Of a stretch of DNA of 50,340 nucleotides, positions 7,296 through 15,060 are shown piece by piece. Each line of letters starts with the position of its first letter. The first letter of the stretch is position 1. The position numbers were made by a program, and so were the translations under genes. Source of the DNA: CAZWVR01 sp964637235 (lineage in GTDB: Bacteria > Bacteroidota > Bacteroidia > Bacteroidales > S143-33); contig CAZWVR010000003.1 in the NCBI GenBank assembly GCA_964637235.1, positions 1-50,340 of the forward strand, written 5' to 3'. A model generated the notes under the pieces. The model was given only the letters and a program-made list of their open reading frames with translations. It did not search any database and was not told the DNA's origin.

Positions 7296-8824
7296 TAATT
7301 ATTGGACTTTTTGACTATAATTCTTTTATAAAAACGTTCTTCGGGAGAATTATCAGGCATTGTAAATTTATCTGTAAAGTAGAGTTTCCCATCAATATAT
7401 ACATTAAAGCGGTAAGTAAATCCTGAGTAAGTATAAAATTTAATTTGTCCTTGCGAGGGTTTTATAAATTGTTTTTTAGCTAAGTCCATATTTATTAGTT
7501 CAATTTTTGCTTTATTATAAATATGTCCAGAGCTGTCTAATATAGTAGCAATATTTAAGGTTTTTTGTTTTTTGCATATTTTGTTTAAATTTATTAAAAA
7601 TATATCTCCAAATCCTTTGCTATCGTATTTATATGAACAGTAAAAAGCTTTATGAGTTTTAGGTATTGGATAAAAGAATATATCATTATCTATTGAATTT
7701 ACAGGAAAATCCAAGTTTTTTGGAGTTGTCCATTTATTATTTTTGTATTGGCATTTATATATGTCATAGCCGCCGTATCCTCCTGGTTTATCTGATGAAA
7801 AAAATAGAGTTTGTTTATTAGAGATATATTCTGGGCTCTCTTCATTATATTTAGTGTTTATAGGCAGGTTTATTGGTTTTGACCATTTACCATCTGGTTT
7901 TTTATATGACATCCAGATATCTAAGCCACCCTTGCCTCCGGGACGATTGCTTGAAAAAAATATTGTATCCATATTAGGTGTAAAACATGCATGTGTTTCT
8001 CTATGTCGTGTATTTATTGGATAGGGTAGTGGTAAAGGTTCTGACCATTGTCCATTTTTATATTCTGTAATGTAAATGTCGCCTTTATTTATTCCTTTAT
8101 AGATTAGAAGTTTACTACCGCTGTCGCAAAAACCAATAGTTGCTTCATTTTCAGGTGTGTTTAATATATTTACATATTCTGGATTTGACCATTTGCCGTT
8201 ATTTAAATGGCTTATAAAAATATTTTCGTCATATTGACCATCATCTAATAATGTGGAATTTGGAGTTTTCCTACGAGAAGTAAATGCCAGAATGTTATAC
8301 TTTTCTGAAAATACTGGTGAATGTTCTGTATATGGCGAGTTTATAATCTCTCCGAGATTTTCAACACTAAAATATTTATCCAACGAATATTGTGCTAGTT
8401 TTATTTCTCTTTTTATTATTTTACGATTTTTTGGTACGGTAATTTTTTTGAGTAGGTTTTCTAAGATAATTATAGCACTATCTATTTGTCCATTAAGTCT
8501 ATATGCTCTGGCTAAATAGAATTTTATTTCATTTACTTGCAGGTTAGGATTATCCTTTTTTTTAAGAAGTTGTAAGCTATTTTTAAGATATATTATTGCG
8601 CTGTCTTGTTTACCAAAAGTATTTAGATAAGCAAAGCCCAGTTTATAATGATACACAGGATTTTTTGGGTCAAAAAGTATCATTTGTTTATACAGAGCTA
8701 TTGCACCATTGAAGTCTTCGCTAAAAGCTGGTTCAGGTAGAACATTAAATTGTTCTTTTACTTGTGGTTGTCCAAATAAGTTAATTTGGATTAGCATTAG
8801 AAGAATTAGGGATATACGTTTCAT
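7295..8824 (-). CDS. Secreted TPR-PD40 (WD40-like beta-propeller) protein, PorE-like but without an OmpA domain
   Basis: The 509-aa protein begins with a signal peptide (residues 1 to about 19, ending LFGQ). A TPR region follows (about 28-150). Then comes a PD40 beta-propeller (about 160-400) with the repeated blade signatures FFSSNRPGGKGGLDIW and FFSSDKPGGYGGYDIY. The C-terminal 90 residues look like a carboxypeptidase-regulatory or Ig-like domain. This is the order seen in PorE, the peptidoglycan-linked type IX secretion protein, but the C-terminal OmpA peptidoglycan-binding domain is absent. The start overlaps the end of ribD by 44 nt; a second Met at 8797 is an alternative. It is likely periplasmic or outer-membrane associated, with the exact role unknown. 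Confidence 0.82.
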   Translation of the reverse strand: MKRISLILLMLIQINLFGQPQVKEQFNVLPEPAFSEDFNGAIALYKQMILFDPKNPVYHYKLGFAYLNTFGKQDSAIIYLKNSLQLLKKKDNPNLQVNEIKFYLARAYRLNGQIDSAIIILENLLKKITVPKNRKIIKREIKLAQYSLDKYFSVENLGEIINSPYTEHSPVFSEKYNILAFTSRRKTPNSTLLDDGQYDENIFISHLNNGKWSNPEYVNILNTPENEATIGFCDSGSKLLIYKGINKGDIYITEYKNGQWSEPLPLPYPINTRHRETHACFTPNMDTIFFSSNRPGGKGGLDIWMSYKKPDGKWSKPINLPINTKYNEESPEYISNKQTLFFSSDKPGGYGGYDIYKCQYKNNKWTTPKNLDFPVNSIDNDIFFYPIPKTHKAFYCSYKYDSKGFGDIFLINLNKICKKQKTLNIATILDSSGHIYNKAKIELINMDLAKKQFIKPSQGQIKFYTYSGFTYRFNVYIDGKLYFTDKFTMPDNSPEERFYKRIIVKKSNN

Positions 8825-9875
8825 TTCTGTATATTAAAAGTTTACTTTTTGGTAAATCTAAAATTTGTTTTGGTTTTTGTATAATTTTTGGGGCTTGTAC
8901 GCCTTTTATAAATGTTTTATAACCTATAAAAACTCTTGCTTCGTCCCAAAGATTTTTTTCAATAAAAGATGAAAGGAGTTTGCTGCCTCCTTCTACTATT
9001 ATAGACATAATCCCCAAGTTATAAATATATTTTAAAATTTCTTCTAAAAAATTTTTTTCAGATTGAATTTTGACGAAAGTGATATTTTTATTGATTTTAA
9101 AATTAATGTTTTTATTTGTGAAACATATAGTTTTAGCGCTATTGTCAAATATTTTGTAATTATTTTTATTTTTGACGAATTGTAGTTTTTTATCGATGAA
9201 CATTCTTAAAGGATTTTCGCCGTAAAATAGTCTTGCAGTTAGTTGCGGATTATCGTATTTAATAGTGTTTGTGCCGACTAATATAGCTTGTTCTTCTGTA
9301 CGCCATTTATGCACTAAAATTTTTTCATATTCACCAGTTATCCAGTTTGGGCCAATAGGAGTTTCAGGAGATCTTTCTATATCTATTAGACCGTCGAGGG
9401 TTTGCGCCCATTTTAGTATTATATATGGACGTTTTTTTTCGTGGAATGTAAAGAAGCGTTTATTTAGTTCTCGTGCTTGTTTTTCCAATATTCCGGTAAT
9501 AACTTCTATACCAGCGTTTTGTAATATTTTTATTCCTTTACCATTGACTTTTTCAGTGGTATCCTTTGTAGCTATAACTACTTTTGGGATTTTTAGTTGG
9601 GCTATTTTTTCGGCGCATGGAGGGGTTTTTCCCCAATGAGAGCATGGCTCAAGATTAACGTATAAAGTTGCTTTCCGTAATAGAGATTTATCTTTAACAG
9701 AATTTATTGCATTTATTTCTGCATGGGCTTCTCCTGCTTTTCTATGATATCCTTCTCCAAGTATTTTGTCTTTATAAACTATGACTGACCCAACAAGAGG
9801 ATTTGGATAAGTATTTCCCAAAGCGTTTTTTGCTAAATCTATTGCTCGTTGCATATAAAGTGTATGCTTATTCAT
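8781..9875 (-). CDS. ribD: Riboflavin biosynthesis protein RibD (deaminase/reductase)
   Basis: RibD carries out two successive steps of riboflavin synthesis: deamination of the GTP-derived pyrimidine and NADPH-dependent reduction of its ribose side chain. The 364-aa protein has the zinc deaminase motif at His51-Ala-Glu53 and PCSHWGKTPPC (Cys78, Cys87), then the reductase domain from about residue 150, starting PYIILKWAQTLDG. It lies 5 nt after the LptF/G-like permease gene and overlaps the following TPR-PD40 gene, so the three are probably one transcript. No other rib gene is present here. Confidence 0.95.
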   Translation of the reverse strand: MNKHTLYMQRAIDLAKNALGNTYPNPLVGSVIVYKDKILGEGYHRKAGEAHAEINAINSVKDKSLLRKATLYVNLEPCSHWGKTPPCAEKIAQLKIPKVVIATKDTTEKVNGKGIKILQNAGIEVITGILEKQARELNKRFFTFHEKKRPYIILKWAQTLDGLIDIERSPETPIGPNWITGEYEKILVHKWRTEEQAILVGTNTIKYDNPQLTARLFYGENPLRMFIDKKLQFVKNKNNYKIFDNSAKTICFTNKNINFKINKNITFVKIQSEKNFLEEILKYIYNLGIMSIIVEGGSKLLSSFIEKNLWDEARVFIGYKTFIKGVQAPKIIQKPKQILDLPKSKLLIYRNETYIPNSSNANPN

Positions 9876-9880
9876 TTTTA

Positions 9881-10966
9881 TTATTTTGGTGCAAATGGAT
9901 ATGTTAGTATTGCTATTATGCCAAAAATAATATTAGGCATCCATGCGGAAAGACCTGGCGGAAGTCCTCCTTTTGTTGCAAGTGAATCTGTTATTTGCAT
10001 AAAAAATATATATGCAAAACTTAATGCAAATCCTATACCGATGTTTAGTCCTGTACCTCCACGTCTTTTTTTGGCTGAAAGACTTACTCCTATAAATGTT
10101 AAAATAAAAGTAGAGAAAGGGAAAGCTATTCTTTTATGTTTTTCTAAAAGAAATTCGTTAATATGTTCATTACCATGAAGTTTTTGGTTTTCTATATATT
10201 TGTTTAGTTCAAAATAATTCATTGTACTTATGTCTATTTTTGTCTGTTTTATATCCTCAGGAGTTATCATTAGAGCTGTGTCTATTTTAAACCCATATAT
10301 TAGTGAATCTTTTTTGTATCCATAAAAACGGGTGTAATAGTTATTTAGTTGCCATTTCTTTTTATCTTTTTGCCATATCATATTGTCTGCAAATGTTTTG
10401 GAAATCAAATATTTACCTTTAAATTTTTCTAAGGTTATAATATGACCTATATCATTTCTTGTATCGTAAAATTTTATATAAAGGTATTCTCCGGGGCGGA
10501 TTTGTTTATGGATATTTCTTGTTTCTGGTGGTTCACGATAGTAAATGTATTTATTTTCAAAAGCTATACGAATTTTGTTAGAAGGTGGTATTATAAAATT
10601 GCCAAGTAAGAAAGATAATACTGCTATAACAAAAGCGCTAAACATATAAGGAAAAAGAAGCCTATTGAAGCTTATCCCACTACTTATCATTGCTATAATT
10701 TCGCTTTTTGCAGCCATTCGTGATGTGAAAAATATTATTGCTATAAATACAAACAAAAACAGAAATAGGTTGGTATAATACGGAATAAAATTTAAGTAGT
10801 ATTTAAAAAAAATTTCTTTGGCGGGAACTTTATGCTCAATAAAATCTCCCAATTTTTCTGAAAGATCAATGATTATAACTATGCTGATAATCAGTATGAT
10901 AGAAATAAAAAAAGTTGTCAAAAATTTTTTTATGATGTATCTATCTAATATTGTAAAAATTCTCAT
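9881..10966 (-). CDS. LptF/LptG-family lipopolysaccharide export permease
   Basis: This family forms the membrane part of the ABC transporter that pulls LPS from the inner membrane to the periplasmic bridge. The 361-aa protein has the layout expected: three N-terminal transmembrane helices (about 12-37, 54-74, 98-120), a periplasmic beta-rich middle and three C-terminal helices (about 278-357). I cannot tell LptF from LptG by eye. It is the first gene of the lptF/G-ribD-TPR-PD40 minus-strand run and is divergent from the riboswitch-controlled receptor. Confidence 0.9.
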   Translation of the reverse strand: MRIFTILDRYIIKKFLTTFFISIILIISIVIIIDLSEKLGDFIEHKVPAKEIFFKYYLNFIPYYTNLFLFLFVFIAIIFFTSRMAAKSEIIAMISSGISFNRLLFPYMFSAFVIAVLSFLLGNFIIPPSNKIRIAFENKYIYYREPPETRNIHKQIRPGEYLYIKFYDTRNDIGHIITLEKFKGKYLISKTFADNMIWQKDKKKWQLNNYYTRFYGYKKDSLIYGFKIDTALMITPEDIKQTKIDISTMNYFELNKYIENQKLHGNEHINEFLLEKHKRIAFPFSTFILTFIGVSLSAKKRRGGTGLNIGIGFALSFAYIFFMQITDSLATKGGLPPGLSAWMPNIIFGIIAILTYPFAPK

Positions 10967-11107
10967 TTAGAAATTTTGTTTTTTTAGTCGTTTAGGCTAC
11001 AAATTTAAAAAAAATACACTTTTGAAATAATAGTCTGAAAATTATTATGTATAACTTTAGGTATATACATTTTATAGAGAAAAATTTTTTTGTTAGTATA
11101 AATTTTT

Positions 11108-11115
11108 TAGCTTTG
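11108..11115 (+). promoter_or_regulatory. Bacteroidota -7 promoter box ahead of the TPP riboswitch
   Basis: TAGCTTTG matches TAnnTTTG. A start of transcription about 7 nt downstream (near 11122) would fall almost exactly at the 5' end of the riboswitch P1 stem (11124). The best upstream TTTG (11089-11092) has only a 15-nt spacer, so the -33 element is uncertain. Confidence 0.55.
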
Positions 11116-11123
11116 TATAGAAT

Positions 11124-11221
11124 GAAACGGGGGTGCCCTAAAAATTACGGGCTGAGATTATACCCTTAGTACCGGGACAGGTAATGCTGACCCGGGAGTT
11201 TCGGCATAATCCCTCCGTTTC
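11124..11221 (+). ncRNA. TPP riboswitch (THI element)
   Basis: This RNA senses thiamine pyrophosphate and usually represses the downstream gene when TPP is plentiful. The outer stem pairs GAAACGG (11124-11130) with CCGTTTC (11215-11221). P2 is GGGT (11131-11134) with ACCC (11162-11165). P3 is GCCC (11135-11138) with GGGC (11149-11152), followed by the diagnostic CTGAGA (11152-11157) and ATACCC. The second arm contains CAG-GTAATG-CTG, matching the UAAUGC loop side of P5. Its P4 is odd: CCGGG and CCCGG can pair continuously, and 13 extra nt (around GTTTCGGCATAAT) precede the closing stem. It lies 35 nt before a TonB-dependent receptor. Confidence 0.9.
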
Positions 11222-11256
11222 AGTATCATTTATTTGTAAATCTAAAACTTTAAGTT

Positions 11257-13644
11257 ATGAAAAGAGGGATTTTTTTGTTAATCTTTCTGTTTTTTGGGGT
11301 TATGTCCTATGGGCGTACTTTTTTTGTTGAAGGGAAGGTTTATGACAATTTTGGGCAGCCAGTATCTTATGCTTCTGTAAGTCTCAAAGGTACTAATTTT
11401 AAGACACTTACAGATGAGTATGGTTATTTTAAATTTGATGGAGTGCCTGAGGGTACCTATGTGCTGAATGTTGTTTCAGTAGGTTTTAAAGAGTATTCAA
11501 AGAAAATTTTAATAGAGAATGATTTGCGTTTGGAAATAAGGTTGGAGCCAGATCAAAGTACTGAGCTGGATAATGTTATTGTGAAAGCTACAAGAGCTGA
11601 TATTACTACTCCCGTGGCTTATACTGATATCCCAAAGCCATTGATAACCAGGAGTAATCTTGGGCAGGATGTACCTTTTGTGCTTAAACTCGCTCCTTCT
11701 ATTACAGTCTCCTCTGATGCCGGTACTGGTATAGGGTATACACAATTGTGGATACGTGGTACAGATCCAACCAGGATAAATATTACCTTAAATGGTGTTC
11801 CTCTCAATGATGCAGAGTCTCATGGTGTTTGGTGGGTAGATATACCAGATTTCCTGTCTTCTGTCGAAAATATTCAAATACAAAGAGGAGTAGGTACTTC
11901 TACAAATGGTGCTGCTGCTTTTGGTGCTTCCATAAACTTAAAAACTACTAAGATTTACAGAAAACCTTATGCTGAGCTTGCCACCACTTTTGGATCTTTT
12001 AATACTTTGAAAAATACCATTAAATTGGGAACTGGAATTATAAATAAACATTTTTCTTTTGATGTAAGACTCTCCAAAATTCATTCAGACGGTTATATTG
12101 ACAGAGCTTGGGCAAACTTAAAGTCGTTTTATATTTCTGGCGCTTATATAGCAAATAAAACTTTATTAAGAGCTATCTTATTTTCTGGCTTGGAAGAGAC
12201 CTATCAAGCTTGGTATGGAGTTCCCAAAGAATACTTGGATACCAATAGAACATATAACCCCTATACTTATGATAATGAGATTGACCATTATGGACAAACT
12301 CATTTTCAGTTTTTTATAGTTCATAAATTCAATGAAAATTTTAAGATAGAAACTGCCTTGCATTATACCAAAGGTGCTGGTTATTATGAACAATATAAAA
12401 ATAATAGAAAGCTTTCAGATTATAAAATAGAACCTTTTGTCTTTGGCGAAGATACTATATTTAAAACAGATTTAATACAACGGAAATGGTTAGATAATGA
12501 TTTTTATGGTGTTGTAGCTTCTGCTTTTTATAAAAATGGTATATATAGCTCTGTTATTGGTGGCGCATGGAATAAATATTATGGTTTGCATTTTGGTAGA
12601 ATTCTCTGGCTTAAATATAATGCAGGTGTTCCTATTCGTTATCAATGGTATAATAGTGACGGTTTGAAATATGATTTTAATATATTTTGGAAACAAAACT
12701 TGACAATAGGAAAATTTAATGCTTTTATAGATATACAATACAGAAAAATTAACTACAAAATTACAGGCATTGACGATGATCTAAGAGATATAGGACAGGT
12801 TCATAATTATAACTTCTTTAATCCGAAAGCTGGTATGATATTTAATATCAATGAGTTCCAGAATTTATATGCAACCTTTGGTGTAGCTAATAGAGAACCT
12901 AAAAGAAGTGATTTTACAGATGCTCCTATGGATAAAATACCTAAGCCTGAAACATTATTTGATTATGAGTTGGGCTATAAATTAAATACGCCGGATATAT
13001 TTTTCAATTTGAACTTATATTATATGGACTATAAAAATCAATTAGTTATAACTGGCGAAATTAACGACGTGGGGACCCCTATTATGGTTAATGTACCACA
13101 TAGTTTTAGAGAAGGGATAGAATTAGTTTGGGGATTTAAGCCTGTGAAGTTTATAAATTGGAATGCAAATCTTACATTAAGTCGAAATAAAATTTTGAAT
13201 TTTACAGCTTATATTGATAATTGGGATTATTGGGATGACCCGGCACATCAACCTTTGCAATATACTGAGTATTACCCAATTACGGATATATCTTTTTCTC
13301 CGTCTATTATAGCTGCAAGTATGCTTAGTTTTAATATTTTTAAGGGTTTCTCAGTTGATTTGAATTCTAAATATGTTTCTCGTCAATATATTGATAATAC
13401 TTCTAATAAAGAGAGAAGTTTAGATCCGTATTTTGTAAATGACCTTCGTTTTTATTATCATTTTAGTTTGAAGCCTTTTAGTTCCATACAGTTTAATTTC
13501 CAGATTAACAATATCTTAGATGAAAAATATGAGACTTTTGCTTGGGTGTATCGTTATTATTATGGCGGTAAAGAGTATGAGATGAATGGTTATTTCCCAC
13601 AAGCAGGACGTAATTATTTATTAGGTATTGATATTGCTTTTTGA
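11257..13644 (+). CDS. TonB-dependent outer-membrane receptor, predicted thiamine (or precursor) uptake
   Basis: The 795-aa protein has a signal peptide (1 to about 19), a carboxypeptidase-regulatory-like domain (about 22-100, VEGKVYDNFGQPV onwards), a plug domain (about 110-230, with LWIRGTDPTRINITLNGVPLND) and a large beta-barrel rich in aromatic residues. Such receptors import scarce nutrients with energy from TonB-ExbBD. The substrate is inferred from the TPP riboswitch in its leader: riboswitch-controlled receptors of this kind in Bacteroidota (for example the thiamine receptor studied in B. thetaiotaomicron) take up thiamine. Unlike that case, no PnuT-type permease or thiamine kinase follows. 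A strong terminator ends the transcript. Confidence 0.9.
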   Translation: MKRGIFLLIFLFFGVMSYGRTFFVEGKVYDNFGQPVSYASVSLKGTNFKTLTDEYGYFKFDGVPEGTYVLNVVSVGFKEYSKKILIENDLRLEIRLEPDQSTELDNVIVKATRADITTPVAYTDIPKPLITRSNLGQDVPFVLKLAPSITVSSDAGTGIGYTQLWIRGTDPTRINITLNGVPLNDAESHGVWWVDIPDFLSSVENIQIQRGVGTSTNGAAAFGASINLKTTKIYRKPYAELATTFGSFNTLKNTIKLGTGIINKHFSFDVRLSKIHSDGYIDRAWANLKSFYISGAYIANKTLLRAILFSGLEETYQAWYGVPKEYLDTNRTYNPYTYDNEIDHYGQTHFQFFIVHKFNENFKIETALHYTKGAGYYEQYKNNRKLSDYKIEPFVFGEDTIFKTDLIQRKWLDNDFYGVVASAFYKNGIYSSVIGGAWNKYYGLHFGRILWLKYNAGVPIRYQWYNSDGLKYDFNIFWKQNLTIGKFNAFIDIQYRKINYKITGIDDDLRDIGQVHNYNFFNPKAGMIFNINEFQNLYATFGVANREPKRSDFTDAPMDKIPKPETLFDYELGYKLNTPDIFFNLNLYYMDYKNQLVITGEINDVGTPIMVNVPHSFREGIELVWGFKPVKFINWNANLTLSRNKILNFTAYIDNWDYWDDPAHQPLQYTEYYPITDISFSPSIIAASMLSFNIFKGFSVDLNSKYVSRQYIDNTSNKERSLDPYFVNDLRFYYHFSLKPFSSIQFNFQINNILDEKYETFAWVYRYYYGGKEYEMNGYFPQAGRNYLLGIDIAF

Positions 13645-13665
13645 TAATTTAAGCGGAGATATCTG

Positions 13666-13690
13666 CCCCGGGCTTATGCTCGGGGTTTTT
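13666..13690 (+). terminator. Intrinsic terminator of the TonB-dependent receptor gene
   Basis: CCCCGGGC (13666-13673) pairs with GCTCGGGG (13678-13685) around a TTAT loop, with one G-U pair, followed by TTTTT. The hairpin starts 21 nt after the stop codon. A weaker hairpin GACAG/CTGTC (13734-13750) with TTTTTT follows in the same gap and may be a backup. Confidence 0.88.
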
Positions 13691-13918
13691 AATCCCTAAT
13701 ATCGCGATTTTAGAAATCCTTAAATCTTTGATTGACAGGGAATTGCTGTCTTTTTTATTGTCTATTTTTAGGTAATAAGAATTGGAGGCTAACTTTCTAA
13801 TTTTCAATCTATAATCCTTTCTCTATTATCTCAAAGTATGGAGGCAGGGTTTAATGTATTGATTTACTGATAGTTATACTGTTGTATTTTGGTTAGTACT
13901 AAAAGTATAATTGGTTTA

Positions 13919-14911
13919 TTAGCTATAAAGTTTTTTTAAAAAATTATAAGCTTCTGTAATCTTTTTGTATTTTTCTGCTGCTTCTTTTTGTTTTTTAGTA
14001 TCTTGGTTGTATCTATCTGGGTGGTATTTTAATGAAAGTTTATAAAAAGCCTTTTGTATTTTTTTTAAATCATCGGTTTGTTCTATTCCGAGTATATTGA
14101 AATATTCGGCAATAGTTGTCATTTTGTAGTTTTTATGAGCTTGTTTTTCTTGTTTTTTATTTTCTTGGTATTTTTTAAAACTGTTATAATAATCTATAAT
14201 TTTTTTTGTTAAGATTTTTGCCTCGTCTTTATTGATTCTTAGGTAATCGGCTATATTTTTTATTTTTTCAGAGAATTCAAATTTTTCTTTACCATAAAAA
14301 GAAAATTCTGTACAAAGTAAGAAAAGTAAGCGTCTTTGTTTGGAATTTAGTTTTTTTATATGTTTCAAGTGCTTTGTTTCATCTATTTCTAACTCATTAT
14401 TATTTTTTGCTTGGATTATTTTTTCAGCAGTTTTAGAGCCATATATAATAATTAAAGTTTGGAATAAAAATTTATTAGTTATTGTCTCATTTGATTGCTC
14501 ATTTTTGAAAGTTTCGCATATTGATAGCAGATAATAGGCGAATATTCCGTATTCTCTAATAAATTTTGGCATAAAAAATTTGTGGTATTCTACAAATAGT
14601 AAAATTAGGAGTGATATAATGCCCAAGTATAGTAGATTTGGAGCTTCTATTATCAGTATTGTACTTATTATTAGACTGAGTAGTATTAAAATATCGCGTA
14701 TTGTGTTTAAGTCTTTTTGTTGTTGTATATGTTTGTGAATGATTTGATCACGAGTTTTATTTATTGAGAAGTGAGGGCAGTATAATAGAAAAAAAGGTTT
14801 TTCATTTTTATAGGTGCAATATAAGCCTTTTCTGCGTATTCTTTGAGCATATTTGCAGCTATAACATAGGCGGCGGTGGAATATAATAAACCAGTTTCTG
14901 TAATATTGCAC
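13919..14911 (-). CDS. Membrane-anchored J-domain protein, DjlA-like
   Basis: J-domain proteins stimulate the ATPase of DnaK-type Hsp70. The 330-aa protein has a J domain at its C-terminus (about 268-330) with the key HPD at 297-299. Two hydrophobic helices lie at about 75-110, and the helical part in between (about 125-240) sits where DjlA proteins carry a TerB-like domain. The N-terminus has four cysteines (16, 19, 32, 45) in a CxxC-x12-C-x12-C pattern, suggesting a small metal site not found in DjlA. It is downstream of pckA on the same strand, with a long inverted repeat between. The start at 14911 is the only good one. Chaperone role is likely; partner is unknown. Confidence 0.8.
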   Translation of the reverse strand: MQYYRNWFIIFHRRLCYSCKYAQRIRRKGLYCTYKNEKPFFLLYCPHFSINKTRDQIIHKHIQQQKDLNTIRDILILLSLIISTILIIEAPNLLYLGIISLLILLFVEYHKFFMPKFIREYGIFAYYLLSICETFKNEQSNETITNKFLFQTLIIIYGSKTAEKIIQAKNNNELEIDETKHLKHIKKLNSKQRRLLFLLCTEFSFYGKEKFEFSEKIKNIADYLRINKDEAKILTKKIIDYYNSFKKYQENKKQEKQAHKNYKMTTIAEYFNILGIEQTDDLKKIQKAFYKLSLKYHPDRYNQDTKKQKEAAEKYKKITEAYNFLKKLYS

Positions 14912-14947
14912 TTTACCAAAAAGTTTAGCGAATTTTATGGTAGTTAT

Positions 14948-15055
14948 AGAAAGGGGTGACCAAGAAAGGTAAGTTGTTTTAATATACTAATTATCAGTGT
15001 TTAATGATGTCTAAAATATTTTTTGAATTAATGTAATTTATAGTCACCCCTTTCT
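14948..15055. repeat. 13-bp perfect inverted repeat with 82-nt loop, after pckA
   Basis: AGAAAGGGGTGAC (14948-14960) is exactly complementary to GTCACCCCTTTCT (15043-15055). The right arm can also pair with a second left copy, CAAGAAAGG at 14961-14969 with CCTTTCTTG at 15049-15057, so two folds exclude each other. It begins 5 nt after the pckA stop and ends 36 nt before the J-protein start. There is no T-run, so it is not a classic terminator. RNA-stabilising or processing function, or a mobile remnant, are possible. Confidence 0.6.
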
Positions 15056-15060
15056 TGTTA

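Noticed and set aside
9849..10178. Plus-strand 109-aa open frame opposite the LptF/G-like gene
   Set aside because: It is antisense to a clear membrane-protein gene and ribD start, with no family features.
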